From Candidatus Vagococcus giribetii (lineage in GTDB: Bacteria; Bacillota; Bacilli; Lactobacillales; Vagococcaceae): a stretch of DNA of 64,000 bases. The position numbers and the translations under genes are program-made. Below, piece after piece: positions 1-9,206 of the stretch. Where the stretch lies: the NCBI RefSeq assembly GCF_017316185.1, contig NZ_JAFLVX010000018.1, positions 124,001 through 188,000 on the forward strand, in the 5' to 3' direction. Under the pieces are notes generated by a model that worked only from the letters and a program-made list of their open reading frames with translations, did no database searches and had not been told where the DNA came from. Positions within the stretch are counted from its first letter, which is position 1. Each line of letters starts with the position of its first letter.

Positions 1-240
1 AAGAAAATCGGTGTGACTTGTCCTGTTTGTAAACAAGGAGATGTTATCGAGAAGAAAACGAAGAAAAATCGTATTTTCTTTGGTTGTGATCGTTACCCTG
101 AATGTGAGTTTACTTCTTGGGATCGTCCAATTGGTAGAGATTGTCCAAAATGTTCTCATTACTTAGTACAGAAAAAAGTACGCGGTGGGCAACAAATTAT
201 TTGTAGTGATTGTGATTACAAAGAAGACATTCAAAAATAA
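1..240 (+). CDS. topA: DNA topoisomerase I, C-terminal fragment (cut by window edge)
   Basis: Only the last 79 codons are present; the frame is open from base 1. The fragment has two zinc-ribbon units with CPVC, CDRYPEC, CPKC and CSDC cysteine pairs, as in the C-terminal DNA-binding tail of type IA topoisomerases, which relax negative supercoils. A GTG at 13 could look like a start, but the frame runs into the window upstream, so this is a tail and not a small zinc protein. The position just before trmFO, xerC and hslVU matches the conserved order in Bacilli and is the main reason for the name. The catalytic domain is outside the window. Confidence 0.88.
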   Translation, partial: KKIGVTCPVCKQGDVIEKKTKKNRIFFGCDRYPECEFTSWDRPIGRDCPKCSHYLVQKKVRGGQQIICSDCDYKEDIQK

Positions 241-243
241 AGG

Positions 244-273
244 TTGTCTATTTCTAAAAAAATTGTGTATAAT
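244..273 (+). promoter_or_regulatory. Candidate promoter for trmFO
   Basis: A consensus -10 TATAAT lies at 268-273, with TTGTCT at 244-249 and an 18-base spacer. Transcription would start near 280, just before the palindromic hairpin at 284-312, so the transcript would begin with that hairpin. Confidence 0.5.
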
Positions 274-283
274 ACAAGCGTCG

Positions 284-319
284 AGGGACTAAAACAATTG
301 TTTTAAGTCCCTTACTTTA
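284..319 (+). terminator. Palindromic terminator-like hairpin after topA
   Basis: AGGGACT (284-290) pairs with AGTCCCT (306-312), and the bases between are themselves palindromic (AAAACAATTGTTTT), giving a nearly continuous stem. A T-rich tract follows. It fits a topA terminator, but it lies downstream of the trmFO promoter and so may also act as a leader attenuator. Confidence 0.65.
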
Positions 320-348
320 TTTTTTATTTGAAGAAAGAAGGTTTAACC

Positions 349-1662
349 ATGTCTAATATGAAAGTAACTGTGATTGGTGCTGGCTTAGCTGGAAGTGAAG
401 CTGCTTTTCAAGTAGCAGAAGCTGGCGTAAAGGTTGATTTATATGAAATGCGTTCAATCAAAAAAACACCTGCTCACCACACAGATAAATTTGCCGAATT
501 AGTTTGTACGAACTCGTTAAGAGCTAACAATATTACAAATGCTGCAGGACTTCTTAAAGAAGAAATGCGTACATTAAACTCAGTGATTATTGCCTCTGCT
601 GATAAAAACCAAGTCCCTGCTGGAGGAGCTTTAGCAGTGGATAGAGAAACCTTTTCTAGTGATATCACAGAAAGAGTTACAAATCATCCAAATATTACTG
701 TTCATCATGAAGAGATTTTGTCTATTCCTGATGAGGGAATTACAATCATTGCGACTGGTCCTTTAACCTCTGAACCTTTAGCAGAAAGCATCAAAGAGTT
801 CACTGAATCAGAAGGTTTATACTTCTATGATGCTGCAGCTCCAATTATTGATAAAAATACGATTGATATGGATAAAGTCTATTTAAAATCTCGTTATGAT
901 AAAGGAGAAGCGGCTTATCTTAACTGTCCTATGACAAAAGATGAGTTCTACGCCTTTAGAGAAGCATTAGTAACAGCTGAAGTAGCTCCTTTAAAATCCT
1001 TTGAAAAAGAAAAATTCTTCGAAGGGTGTATGCCGATTGAAGTTATGGCTAACCGTGGAGAAAAAACAATGACATTTGGTCCATTAAAACCAGTTGGATT
1101 AGAAGATCCTAAAACTGGCAAAAGACCTTATGCAGTTGTGCAATTGCGTCAAGATGACGCTGCTGCTTCACTTTACAATATCGTTGGTTTCCAAACACAT
1201 TTAAAATGGGGAGAGCAAAAGAGAATTATTCAAATGATTCCTGGTTTAGAAAATGCCGAAATCGTTAGATACGGTGTTATGCACCGAAATACCTTTATGA
1301 ATTCTCCAGAGTTACTTAACCCAACTTACCAATCGAGAAAACGTCCAACTCTTTTCTTTGCTGGACAAATGACTGGGGTAGAAGGCTACATTGAAAGTGC
1401 CGCAAGTGGTTTAGTAGCTGGAATTAACGCTGCTCGTTTAGCTAAATCAGAAGAACCAATTATCTTCCCACAAACAACAGCAATGGGAAGTATGGCTCAC
1501 TATATCACGCATACATCTGGTAAACATTTCCAACCAATGAATGTTAACTTTGGTATTTTCCCAGAACTACCAGAACGTATTCGTGACAAAAAGGAACGTT
1601 ATCAAGCAATCGCTGATCGCGCTCTTACAGATATTAAAGAAGTGGTTGAACAAACAAAATAA
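349..1662 (+). CDS. trmFO: Methylenetetrahydrofolate-tRNA-(uracil-5-)-methyltransferase
   Basis: This folate- and FAD-dependent enzyme makes 5-methyluridine at position 54 of the tRNA T-loop in many Gram-positives. The protein is 437 residues, normal for the family. A dinucleotide-binding GAGLAG motif is at residues 10-15, the CTNSLRANN stretch typical of the family follows near residue 50, and [14 protein letters not shown] near the C-terminus fits the second FAD contact. The ATG at 349 was chosen because AAGAAGG sits at correct spacing; a TTG at 328 has no ribosome site. It lies between topA and xerC, as in enterococci and Bacillus. Terminators flank it, so it may be transcribed alone. Confidence 0.95.
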   Translation: MSNMKVTVIGAGLAGSEAAFQVAEAGVKVDLYEMRSIKKTPAHHTDKFAELVCTNSLRANNITNAAGLLKEEMRTLNSVIIASADKNQVPAGGALAVDRETFSSDITERVTNHPNITVHHEEILSIPDEGITIIATGPLTSEPLAESIKEFTESEGLYFYDAAAPIIDKNTIDMDKVYLKSRYDKGEAAYLNCPMTKDEFYAFREALVTAEVAPLKSFEKEKFFEGCMPIEVMANRGEKTMTFGPLKPVGLEDPKTGKRPYAVVQLRQDDAAASLYNIVGFQTHLKWGEQKRIIQMIPGLENAEIVRYGVMHRNTFMNSPELLNPTYQSRKRPTLFFAGQMTGVEGYIESAASGLVAGINAARLAKSEEPIIFPQTTAMGSMAHYITHTSGKHFQPMNVNFGIFPELPERIRDKKERYQAIADRALTDIKEVVEQTK

Positions 1663-1670
1663 ATCTTTAG

Positions 1671-1704
1671 CTAGAGTGGACCTTCGTCTTACTCTAGTTT
1701 TTTT
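1671..1704 (+). terminator. Terminator after trmFO
   Basis: CTAGAGT (1671-1677) pairs with ACTCTAG (1691-1697), followed directly by a run of T. Confidence 0.85.
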
Positions 1705-1759
1705 ATCCTAAAAAAAGTATGAACAAATTGTGTCATTTTTTCGTTAAATTCATTAAATT

Positions 1760-1789
1760 CTGACAATTGATTTGTTTTACCTTTATGAT
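1760..1789 (+). promoter_or_regulatory. Candidate promoter of the xerC-hslVU-codY operon
   Basis: CTGACA (1760-1765) and TATGAT (1784-1789) are separated by 18 bases, about 45 bases before the xerC start. It is the best match between the trmFO terminator and xerC. Confidence 0.45.
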
Positions 1790-1833
1790 TGTGTTACATT
1801 GTTCTTGTAATTTACTGGAAAGGATTTCAAAAG

Positions 1834-2724
1834 ATGGATCATTTAACTGAATTTTTAAGGTACATTGTTATTGAAAGACAGTATTCGGATAAAACCAGGC
1901 AAGCTTACGAAGATGACATTTTAGATTATTTTGCTTTTTTAAAAGAATCAGGGGACGACGATTATTTGAATGTGACTATTCAGGATATTCGAATTTACTT
2001 ATCTTTTTTACATGATAAGAACTATAGTCGAAATACTATTAGTCGCAAACTGTCTAGTCTCAGATCCTTTTATCAGTTCTTGATGAAAAACGGCATCATA
2101 TCTGAAAATCCTTTTTCATATGTTCAAATGAAACGACAACAAGCTAAATTACCACGTTTTTTTTACGAAAAGGAATTGGATACATTGTTTGATTCTGCTT
2201 CAGGAGATAAGCCTCTAGACTATCGTAACGTTGCTATTTTAGAAGTTCTTTATGGAACAGGCATTCGGGTAACAGAATGTACTAACATAACTTTGCAAGA
2301 TATTGATTTTGACTCTTCAGTTTGCTTAATCCATGGTAAAGGCGGAAAAGAACGTTATGTACCATTTGGCTCTTTTGCAGCAGATGCTATTCAAACTTAT
2401 CTTCTAGAAGGAAGAGCGCCCTTAATGGCTAAAAATCAAGAAACACATGATTATTTATTCGTTAATAATCGCGGAGCTCCTATAACTGACGCCGGTATTC
2501 AATATATATTAAAAAAATTAATCGAATCAAGTAGTTTAACAACTGATATACACCCTCATATGTTTAGGCATACATTTGCGACTCATTTGTTAAACAATGG
2601 GGCTGATTTGAGGACTGTCCAAGAACTTCTTGGGCATTCAAGTTTATCCTCAACTCAAATTTATACACACGTCACTACAGACGCATTACAGAAAAGCTAT
2701 CGACATTTTCATCCGAGAGCTTAG
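1834..2724 (+). CDS. xerC: Tyrosine recombinase XerC (CodV type)
   Basis: Site-specific tyrosine recombinase of 296 residues. An N-terminal SAM-like DNA-binding domain covers about residues 1-90 and the catalytic domain 105-296. The catalytic set is visible: R145 in GTGIRVTE, K169, H242 and R245 in HPHMFRHT, H268 in LGHSS and nucleophile Y277 in IYTHV. The start at 1834 follows GGAAAGGA; an in-frame ATG at 1789 would sit on the promoter. In Bacillus the equivalent gene, codV, heads the codV-clpQ-clpY-codY operon, and the same order is seen here. XerC normally works with XerD on dif; the window also carries an XerS-type enzyme, so its role in dimer resolution is uncertain. Confidence 0.93.
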   Translation: MDHLTEFLRYIVIERQYSDKTRQAYEDDILDYFAFLKESGDDDYLNVTIQDIRIYLSFLHDKNYSRNTISRKLSSLRSFYQFLMKNGIISENPFSYVQMKRQQAKLPRFFYEKELDTLFDSASGDKPLDYRNVAILEVLYGTGIRVTECTNITLQDIDFDSSVCLIHGKGGKERYVPFGSFAADAIQTYLLEGRAPLMAKNQETHDYLFVNNRGAPITDAGIQYILKKLIESSSLTTDIHPHMFRHTFATHLLNNGADLRTVQELLGHSSLSSTQIYTHVTTDALQKSYRHFHPRA

Positions 2725-2741
2725 GGAAGGAAGAAATAAAA

Positions 2742-3290
2742 ATGGGTTATACAACATTTCATTCAACAACAATTTGTGCAGTAGAAAAAAACGGTAAGTT
2801 CGCTATGGCTGGAGACGGACAGGTAACCATGGGCGAATCAGTCGTAATGAAGGGGACTGCAAGAAAAGTACGCCGTATCTATAACGGTGAAGTTGTAGTC
2901 GGTTTTGCAGGAAGCGTAGCCGATGCATTTAATTTAGAAGAAAAATTTGAAGGTAAATTAAATGAATACAAAGGTAACTTAATGCGTGCCGCTGTTGAGT
3001 TAGCTATGGAGTGGCGCAGTGACAAAATGATGCAAAAATTAGAAGCTATGCTAATTGTCATGAACGATAAAGAAATGCTAGTTGTATCTGGTACTGGAGA
3101 AGTGATTGCACCAGATGACGGTATTTTAGCAATTGGCTCAGGTGGTAATTACGCATTAGCTGCAGCTAGAGCTTTAAAACAAAATGGTAAAGACGAGCTA
3201 ACAGCAGGTGAAATCGCTGAAGCGGCTTTACATGTAGCAGGAGATATCTGCGTTTACACTAACCATAATATTATTGTAGAAGAACTGTAA
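2742..3290 (+). CDS. hslV: ATP-dependent protease peptidase subunit HslV (ClpQ)
   Basis: Proteasome-like peptidase of 182 residues that forms a dodecamer capped by HslU in the cytoplasm. The conserved TTICAV is at residues 9-14 and GDGQVTMG follows. By family knowledge the nucleophile of E. coli HslV is the first Thr of the equivalent TTI motif, which here is T9. Gram-positive versions carry a short N-terminal extension; here it is MGYTTFHS, with Gly rather than Ser or Thr directly after Met. No other start is available, because GGGAAGGAAG precedes this ATG. hslU starts 13 bases downstream, so the two are co-translated. Confidence 0.94.
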   Translation: MGYTTFHSTTICAVEKNGKFAMAGDGQVTMGESVVMKGTARKVRRIYNGEVVVGFAGSVADAFNLEEKFEGKLNEYKGNLMRAAVELAMEWRSDKMMQKLEAMLIVMNDKEMLVVSGTGEVIAPDDGILAIGSGGNYALAAARALKQNGKDELTAGEIAEAALHVAGDICVYTNHNIIVEEL

Positions 3291-3303
3291 AGGAATGATA
3301 AGC

Positions 3304-4701
3304 ATGACAACTAACCAAAAAACACCTAGAGAAATTGTAAATGAATTAGATAAATATATTATTGGCCAACAAACGGCTAAAAAATCAGTTTCTGTTGCTC
3401 TTAGAAATCGTTACAGAAGAATGCAACTAGATGAAGAGATGCAACAAGAAATCACACCAAAGAACTTATTGATGATTGGACCAACTGGTGTCGGAAAAAC
3501 TGAAATTGCTAGACGTTTAGCAAAAATCGTTAATGCTCCTTTTGTAAAAGTAGAAGCAACTAAATTTACAGAAGTTGGTTATGTCGGTCGTGACGTTGAA
3601 TCAATGGTAAGAGATTTAGTAGAAGCAAGTATTACGATTGTTCGCAAATCTCAGTATAGTCGCGTTTATAGCACAGCCCATAAAAAAGCTGAAGACCGTC
3701 TAGTGAAATTACTAGTTCCTGGTATCAAAAAAGAGAAAAAACAAAAAAATAACCAATTTGACATGATGATGCAAATGATGAACAACATGCAAAGTGGCGT
3801 AGAAGAAGAAACAGAAGAAGTGACAGACTCAATCCGTGTGAGCCGCGAGACAGTTCAGTCTCAATTAGAAAAGGGCTTGCTTGAAAATAGAGAGATTACA
3901 ATTGAAGTAGAAGAAAAGAAAACAGCCCCTTCTATGAATAATGGATTAGAGCAAATGGGTATTGATTTATCAGATACCTTAAGCGCATTAAGTCCTAAGA
4001 AACGAATCAAACGTACTGTCTCTGTTTCTGAAGCAAGAGAAATCTTAATTCAAGAAGAGTCTGAAAAATTAGTCAATGATGCAGACATTAACAGTGAAGC
4101 TATCAAATTAGCTCAAAATCACGGCATTATTTTCATCGATGAGTTTGATAAAATCACATCTAAATCTGAAAACTCAGGTCAAGTTTCACGAGAAGGTGTT
4201 CAACGAGATATTTTACCAATTGTTGAAGGTTCTTTAGTTAATACAAAATACGGTACGGTTTCAACAGATCATATTTTATTCATCGCTTCTGGTGCTTTCC
4301 ATTTAAGTAAACCAAGTGACTTAATTCCTGAATTACAAGGACGTTTCCCAATTAGAGTAGAACTAGATGATTTAACGGCAGAAGACTTTGTACGTATTTT
4401 AACTGAACCAGATAATGCCTTAATTAAACAATACATCGCTCTTTTAGGAACTGAAAATATTTCTGTGATTTTCACAAAAGAAGCAGTTGAACGCATCGCT
4501 CAAATTGCCTTTGACGTTAATAGTGAAACAGACAACATTGGGGCACGACGTTTACATACAATATTAGAAAAATTATTAGAAGATTTACTTTATGAATCTC
4601 CTGATATGCAAATGGGTGAGATTACTATTACTGAGAGCTATGTGAATGATAAGTTAGGTCACATTGCTAAAGATGAAGATTTAAGTCGCTACATTCTATA
4701 A
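3304..4701 (+). CDS. hslU: HslU (ClpY) ATPase subunit of the HslVU protease
   Basis: AAA+ unfoldase that feeds substrates to HslV. The protein is 465 residues, with Walker A GPTGVGKT at 59-66, a long inserted I-domain of about residues 105-240 rich in Met, Gln and Glu, Walker B FIDEFD near residue 280, and a C-terminal sensor-2 region containing GARRLHT. The ATG at 3304 was chosen because AAAGGA lies nine bases upstream; the ATG at 3295 would touch the ribosome site. It sits between hslV and codY in one operon. Confidence 0.95.
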   Translation: MTTNQKTPREIVNELDKYIIGQQTAKKSVSVALRNRYRRMQLDEEMQQEITPKNLLMIGPTGVGKTEIARRLAKIVNAPFVKVEATKFTEVGYVGRDVESMVRDLVEASITIVRKSQYSRVYSTAHKKAEDRLVKLLVPGIKKEKKQKNNQFDMMMQMMNNMQSGVEEETEEVTDSIRVSRETVQSQLEKGLLENREITIEVEEKKTAPSMNNGLEQMGIDLSDTLSALSPKKRIKRTVSVSEAREILIQEESEKLVNDADINSEAIKLAQNHGIIFIDEFDKITSKSENSGQVSREGVQRDILPIVEGSLVNTKYGTVSTDHILFIASGAFHLSKPSDLIPELQGRFPIRVELDDLTAEDFVRILTEPDNALIKQYIALLGTENISVIFTKEAVERIAQIAFDVNSETDNIGARRLHTILEKLLEDLLYESPDMQMGEITITESYVNDKLGHIAKDEDLSRYIL

Positions 4702-4730
4702 TTAGCTGTTAACTCAAGGAGGAGTTTGTC

Positions 4731-5531
4731 GTGGATACGTTGCTTCGAAAAACAAGAATGATTAATGAATTGTTACAAAGAGAAAATACCCTTAGTCTAG
4801 CGTCTGAATTACCTTATACGCAAATGGCTGATATTTTAGGGGATATTTTAAATTGCAATGCGTATATCCTAAACAAAGAAGGTGTTGTTTTGGGTTACGC
4901 TGTTAATCATGATCTTAATAATGAACGCGTTAAAAATATGTTAGCTAATCAAAAATTTCCCAAAAACTATATTAGACGCTTGTCTTTAGTAGATAAAACT
5001 TATGAAAATATTGGTATGAACGAAGAATTAACTATTTTCCCTGTTGAGTTGAGAGATCAAATGGAAGAACTAGCAACCTTCACTACCATTGTGCCCATAT
5101 TTGGCGCAGGTGAGCGACTAGGGACTATTGTCCTTGGTCGTATCGAACCAGCGTTTGCTACAGAGGATCTTATTTTAGCAGAATATAGTGCGACTGTTGT
5201 TGGTATGCAGGTACTTTACCAACAATCACGTGAAATCGAAAAAAACATACGAAACAAATCAAATGTAAAAATGGCTATTGGTAGTTTATCTTATAGTGAG
5301 TTAAAAGCTGTTAAAGCTATTTTTGATGAACTAGGGGCAGATGAAGGACGCTTAACAGCATCAACTATTGCTGATAAAATTGGGATTACACGTTCTGTAA
5401 TTGTTAATGCCCTTCGTAAACTAGAATCAGCAGGAATTATTGAAACTCGCTCTTTAGGCATGAAGGGAACCTATATTAAAATCATCAATCCCTTGTTTAA
5501 AGACGGCTTGAAAAAAGAGACATTGATTTAA
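4731..5531 (+). CDS. codY: GTP- and branched-chain amino acid-sensing repressor CodY
   Basis: Global repressor of stationary-phase and amino-acid genes in low-GC Gram-positives; DNA binding rises with branched-chain amino acids and GTP. The protein is 266 residues, close to the usual 259-260. An N-terminal GAF ligand domain occupies roughly residues 1-155, and the C-terminal winged helix contains the highly conserved ASTIADKIGITRSVIVNALR-type segment. It starts with GTG at 4731, nine bases after AAGGAGGAG. It closes the xerC-hslVU-codY operon; the GalM-like gene follows after 17 bases and may be read through from it. Confidence 0.96.
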   Translation: MDTLLRKTRMINELLQRENTLSLASELPYTQMADILGDILNCNAYILNKEGVVLGYAVNHDLNNERVKNMLANQKFPKNYIRRLSLVDKTYENIGMNEELTIFPVELRDQMEELATFTTIVPIFGAGERLGTIVLGRIEPAFATEDLILAEYSATVVGMQVLYQQSREIEKNIRNKSNVKMAIGSLSYSELKAVKAIFDELGADEGRLTASTIADKIGITRSVIVNALRKLESAGIIETRSLGMKGTYIKIINPLFKDGLKKETLI

Positions 5532-5548
5532 AAGGAGGACTTTTTAAG

Positions 5549-6421
5549 ATGAAAACGATTTTGGAGAATGAGTTGTGCCAAGTGAGCATTAATCACTTTG
5601 GAGCAGAAATTTCTAGCTTTATCCTAAAACAAGAAAAGTTAGAGTATATTTGGCAAGGGGACTCGACTTTTTGGGGACGACACGCTCCTGTGTTATTTCC
5701 TTTTGTTGGTAGATTAAAAGACGATACCTATAGCTATCAAGGACAAAGCTATCCAATGTCTCAGCATGGCTTTGCTCGAGACAAAGAGTTTACCTTAGAG
5801 TCTTATGACAAAGAATCAGCTGTATTTTTATTAGCAAGTAACGAAGAAACAAATCAAGTCTATCCTTTTGATTTTGAATTACGACTTAATTACCGTTTAA
5901 TCGGTCAAGAATTGACTGTAGGTTATGACGTACGCACAGATTCTGAGGAGATGTATTTCAGTATTGGTGGTCATCCAGCATTTAATGTCCCTCTGACAAA
6001 AGAGACTTCTTTTGAAGATTACTACATTCATTTTGCTCCTTCTAAATCACGTTTCTTACTTCCTCTAAAGGGAGCTTACGTTGATTTAAAAGAAAAAACA
6101 TTGGCTCAAACCAATACATCGATTCAATTGAATCGTCATTTATTTGAAAAAGATGCCATGATTTTAGAAACCATTGGAGAAAACAGCTTTTCTATTTTAT
6201 GTGATAAAACAGAACATAGTGTTTCCTTGTCTTATAATGATTTCCCTTACGTAGGCATTTGGACAAAATACCCAGATGAGGCTCCTTTTATCTGTATTGA
6301 ACCTTGGTTAGGTATCGCTGATACAACGGAAGCCTCTGGAAATATCGAAGATAAGCTAGGCATTAATCGTATTACACCTGGTGAGGTCTTTAGACAATCC
6401 TATACGATTAAGATAAATTAA
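5549..6421 (+). CDS. Aldose 1-epimerase family protein (LacX/GalM-like)
   Basis: A 290-residue beta-sandwich protein of the aldose 1-epimerase superfamily, whose members interconvert alpha and beta anomers of sugars or sugar phosphates. Candidate catalytic residues are the His in SQHGFARD near residue 75, the His in GGHPAFNVP near 145 and the Glu in FICIEPWLG near 252. AAAGGAGGAC gives a strong ribosome site before the ATG. It follows codY closely and ends at a terminator shared with the convergent PPDK regulatory gene. The natural sugar substrate cannot be read from the sequence. LacX-like members differ from true GalM, so no gene symbol is given. Confidence 0.85.
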   Translation: MKTILENELCQVSINHFGAEISSFILKQEKLEYIWQGDSTFWGRHAPVLFPFVGRLKDDTYSYQGQSYPMSQHGFARDKEFTLESYDKESAVFLLASNEETNQVYPFDFELRLNYRLIGQELTVGYDVRTDSEEMYFSIGGHPAFNVPLTKETSFEDYYIHFAPSKSRFLLPLKGAYVDLKEKTLAQTNTSIQLNRHLFEKDAMILETIGENSFSILCDKTEHSVSLSYNDFPYVGIWTKYPDEAPFICIEPWLGIADTTEASGNIEDKLGINRITPGEVFRQSYTIKIN

Positions 6422-6457
6422 AAGAAGAGTTGACCTAAACAGTCAACTCTTCTTTTT
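6422..6457. terminator. Bidirectional terminator between convergent genes
   Basis: AAGAAGAGTTGAC pairs with GTCAACTCTTCTT across a 7-base loop, with A-rich and T-rich flanks, so it can serve the epimerase gene (+) and the PPDK regulator (-). Confidence 0.85.
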
Positions 6458-7286
6458 ACCTGAAATAACTATGATCTTCTAAACCTAACTCACTCAGAAT
6501 GATTGACGCTGTTTCTTCAATCGATTTTTGAGCGACATTAATAATCAAGCAGCCAATTTTTTTATACAAATCATCAGCAAATTTAAGCTCTTCCTTAATT
6601 TTGTCAATATCTGAATAGGCAGTGTTTGGTCGTAAGCCGTATGAACGCATTCTTTCTTCTCTGATGGCATTTAAAATTTTAGGATCATTAGTTAAGCCAA
6701 CAATTTTCTTAGGATCAACTTCCCATATTTGAGGAGGAATATGAGCCTCAGGAATCAAAGGTAAGTTGGCTACTTTTAAGTTTTTATTAGCCAAGAACAA
6801 ACTCAGAGGTGTTTTTGAGGTACGTGAAACACCTAAAAGAAGGATATCTGCTTCCAAAAAGCCTCTTGGATCTTTACCATCGTCATATTTTACGGCAAAT
6901 TCCATTGCATTGATTCGCTCGAAATAATTTTCATTTAAAAAGTGTAAAGCACCTGGTACACGTGAAGGCTCAATATCAGTTCGTCTATTGACTTCATTAA
7001 CAAGAGGAGAGAGGGCGTCAATAGTAAATAATTGATGTTTTTGACAAAACTCATTGGATATCTGAACCAGCTCAACTGAAATTAAGGTTTGGAGAACAAT
7101 TGCTCCAAGAGATTTTGCCTCTTCTAAGGCATCCATTAAATCTTCTTTTTCATAAATAAATGTTCTTTTTATTAATTGGATCTCTAAATTCGATTGGTCA
7201 TATTGCGCCATTGTTGCTTGGGCAATCTTTGAAGCGGTTTCACCAGCGGAATCAGAAAGAATATACATATAAATTTTTTGTCGCAT
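6456..7286 (-). CDS. Pyruvate, phosphate dikinase regulatory protein (DUF299)
   Basis: Bifunctional kinase/pyrophosphorylase of the DUF299/YqfL family. Characterised members use ADP to phosphorylate, and Pi to dephosphorylate, a Thr on pyruvate, phosphate dikinase. The protein is 276 residues. A P-loop-like GVSRTSKT is at 152-159 and the SDSAGET motif at 11-17. No ppdK gene is present in the window, so the target is unseen; a role in pyruvate/PEP control is inferred from the family. It is divergent from the Fur-family gene, and the 86-base gap between them contains overlapping -10-like TATAAT boxes on both strands. Confidence 0.9.
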   Translation of the reverse strand: MRQKIYMYILSDSAGETASKIAQATMAQYDQSNLEIQLIKRTFIYEKEDLMDALEEAKSLGAIVLQTLISVELVQISNEFCQKHQLFTIDALSPLVNEVNRRTDIEPSRVPGALHFLNENYFERINAMEFAVKYDDGKDPRGFLEADILLLGVSRTSKTPLSLFLANKNLKVANLPLIPEAHIPPQIWEVDPKKIVGLTNDPKILNAIREERMRSYGLRPNTAYSDIDKIKEELKFADDLYKKIGCLIINVAQKSIEETASIILSELGLEDHSYFR

Positions 7287-7309
7287 TAACAGCTTCCTTT
7301 CTATATCTT

Positions 7310-7338
7310 TTTACTTATAGGCTATTATATCATATAAT
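7310..7338 (+). promoter_or_regulatory. Candidate promoter of the Fur-family gene
   Basis: TTTACT (7310-7315) and TATAAT (7333-7338) are 17 bases apart. A minus-strand TATAAT at 7324-7329 overlaps the spacer and could serve the divergent gene, so the two promoters probably compete. Confidence 0.4.
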
Positions 7339-7372
7339 AAGGTTAGTGGAATCAGTAAGTGAGGTGAAGTCT

Positions 7373-7825
7373 GTGAAAAAACAATTACAAAGTGCTATAG
7401 CCATCATCAAAGAAAATGGTTATAAAAACACAAAAAAGAGGGAAGAAATTCTAACTTTTTTAATCGAAGAAAATAGATACATTGGTGCTATTGAAGTCTT
7501 CGATTTTATGAATGAAAAGTATCAAGGAATCAGTTATGACACGATTTATCGAAATTTAAGAGATTTCACATCAATGGGCTTACTTGAAGAAACTGAATTG
7601 ATGGGTGAGAAAAAATTTAGATTCCATTGTGACGTAAATGAATGTCACCACCATCATCACCATCACTTTATTTGTACAGAATGCGGGGCTACACGAGAGA
7701 TTAAAATGTGCCCAATGGACTTTTTTAAAGAACAGTTGCCTGATTTTGAAATTGAGAGTCATCGCTTCGAAATTTTAGGGAAATGCAATAAATGTTCAAA
7801 AAAAATGAAAGTCATAGTTGACTGA
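7373..7825 (+). CDS. Fur-family metal-dependent transcriptional regulator
   Basis: A 150-residue regulator of the Fur/Zur/PerR family. The N-terminal winged helix holds ISYDTIYRNL, the usual recognition helix region. The C-terminal half has an uninterrupted run of seven His followed by FICTECG, and a second pair CNKC, so two CxxC pairs for structural zinc are present. The start is GTG at 7373, after GAGGTGA; the frame extends further upstream but would overlap the divergent gene. Whether it senses iron, zinc or peroxide cannot be decided by eye. Its position between the PPDK regulator and rpsU suggests the housekeeping Fur paralog of enterococci. Confidence 0.88.
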   Translation: MKKQLQSAIAIIKENGYKNTKKREEILTFLIEENRYIGAIEVFDFMNEKYQGISYDTIYRNLRDFTSMGLLEETELMGEKKFRFHCDVNECHHHHHHHFICTECGATREIKMCPMDFFKEQLPDFEIESHRFEILGKCNKCSKKMKVIVD

Positions 7826-7846
7826 AAAAAAGTGTTTGGTTATAAT
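7818..7846 (+). promoter_or_regulatory. Strong promoter of rpsU
   Basis: TTGACT (7818-7823) and TATAAT (7841-7846) are exactly 17 bases apart. The -35 overlaps the last codons of the Fur-family gene. This is one of the best sigma-A promoters in the window. Confidence 0.85.
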
Positions 7847-7919
7847 ATAGAACGAACGGTTTTTTGTTTATTCCTATATATGAAAAACGGTTACCAAAAG
7901 TTTGGAGGGAGGGAATTAT

Positions 7920-8096
7920 ATGTCAAAAACTGTTGTTCGTAAAAACGAATCATTAGATGACGCTCTTCGTCGCTTTAAACGTTCCGTTTCAAAAACTGGT
8001 ACTTTACAAGAGTACCGTAAACGTGAGTATTACGAAAAACCAAGTGTGAAACGTAAGAAAAAGTCTGAAGCTGCAAGAAAGCGTAAAAAATTCTAA
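7920..8096 (+). CDS. rpsU: 30S ribosomal protein S21
   Basis: A 58-residue, very basic protein beginning [21 protein letters not shown], which is diagnostic for S21, and ending in a Lys/Arg-rich tail. S21 sits near the anti-Shine-Dalgarno end of 16S rRNA and supports initiation. The ATG at 7920 was chosen because GGAGGGAGGG precedes it; a TTG at 7902 lies inside that ribosome site. It has its own strong promoter and terminator, so it is a separate, highly expressed unit. The order rpsU then phoH-pgpH-ybeY matches other Bacilli, where yqeY may intervene; no yqeY is seen here. Confidence 0.97.
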   Translation: MSKTVVRKNESLDDALRRFKRSVSKTGTLQEYRKREYYEKPSVKRKKKSEAARKRKKF

Positions 8097-8107
8097 TTAC
8101 ATGAAAT

Positions 8108-8141
8108 AAGCAATGAGTGAGAACTCATTGCTTATTTTTTT
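8108..8141 (+). terminator. Terminator of rpsU
   Basis: AAGCAATGAGT (8108-8118) pairs perfectly with ACTCATTGCTT (8123-8133) around a 4-base loop; a T tract follows. Confidence 0.93.
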
Positions 8142-8214
8142 ACTTTTCTTTTTCATATTCAATATTTATGGTATTATTTATGGGTGATAGATAATAAAAG
8201 GAGCTGTAGTTTAT

Positions 8215-9174
8215 TTGGCAACTGTAAATGATTATTCAATTGATATTAGATTAGATGAGCAAGTTGATATAAATGAAATATTTGGCGCTCATGACAAGCA
8301 TCTAAAGCTATTAGAAGACTATTTAAACGTCAACATAACAAGTCGTGGCGAATTCATTCGAATTAACGGTGAAGAAGAATATGTGACTTATGCAAAAGAA
8401 ATTTTGAAACACATTCAAAAATTAACTCAAAGAGGTCATAAGATTAGTTCAACTGATATCGTTACTGCGATTCAAATGGCCAAAAAAAATGAATTAGACT
8501 CTTTTTTAGCTTTATATGAGAAAACAATTATTAAAGACGCAAAAGGGAATCCGATTCGTGTTAAAAACACTGGACAAAAAACATATGTAGAAGCCATTAA
8601 AAAAAATGATGTGGTTTTTGGAATCGGACCTGCAGGAACAGGAAAAACTTTCTTAGCAGTCTGTCTAGCAGTCGCTGCTTTAAAAAATGGGGAAGTTGAA
8701 AAAATTATTTTAACAAGACCTGCTGTTGAAGCTGGGGAAAGCCTAGGCTTTTTACCAGGAGATCTTCAAGAAAAAGTTAACCCTTATTTAAGACCTATTT
8801 ATGACGCGCTGTACACTATCTTAGGTATGGATCATACCAATCGTCTGATGGAAAGAGGCGTTATAGAAATTGCTCCTCTAGCTTATATGCGTGGTCGTAC
8901 ATTAGAAGAAGCTTTTGTTATTTTAGATGAGGCTCAAAATACGACTAAATCTCAAATGAAAATGTTTCTAACTCGTCTAGGTAACCGCTCAAAAATGGTT
9001 ATCAATGGTGATAGAAGTCAAATTGATTTACCAAAAGGTGTGGAATCAGGTTTAGTTCACGCAGAAAACATTTTAAAGGACATTCAAAAAATCAAATTTG
9101 TCGAGTTCTCTGTTAGCGATGTTGTGAGACATCCTGTAGTTGCTGACATCATTAAAGCGTATGCCAATAACTAA
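8215..9174 (+). CDS. phoH: PhoH family ATPase
   Basis: Cytoplasmic P-loop ATPase of the PhoH/PhoL family, 319 residues. An N-terminal KH-like region precedes Walker A GPAGTGKT at 138-145; Walker B FVILDEAQNT is near residue 235. The start is a TTG at 8215, eleven bases after GGAG, and gives the usual N-terminus. By its constant linkage to ybeY and pgpH the family is thought to act in RNA processing, but the exact substrate is not established. It opens a run of same-strand genes through recO. Confidence 0.92.
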   Translation: MATVNDYSIDIRLDEQVDINEIFGAHDKHLKLLEDYLNVNITSRGEFIRINGEEEYVTYAKEILKHIQKLTQRGHKISSTDIVTAIQMAKKNELDSFLALYEKTIIKDAKGNPIRVKNTGQKTYVEAIKKNDVVFGIGPAGTGKTFLAVCLAVAALKNGEVEKIILTRPAVEAGESLGFLPGDLQEKVNPYLRPIYDALYTILGMDHTNRLMERGVIEIAPLAYMRGRTLEEAFVILDEAQNTTKSQMKMFLTRLGNRSKMVINGDRSQIDLPKGVESGLVHAENILKDIQKIKFVEFSVSDVVRHPVVADIIKAYANN

Positions 9175-9206
9175 CGTATCATTCCTTATTGTAAAGGAGG
9201 ATGAAC

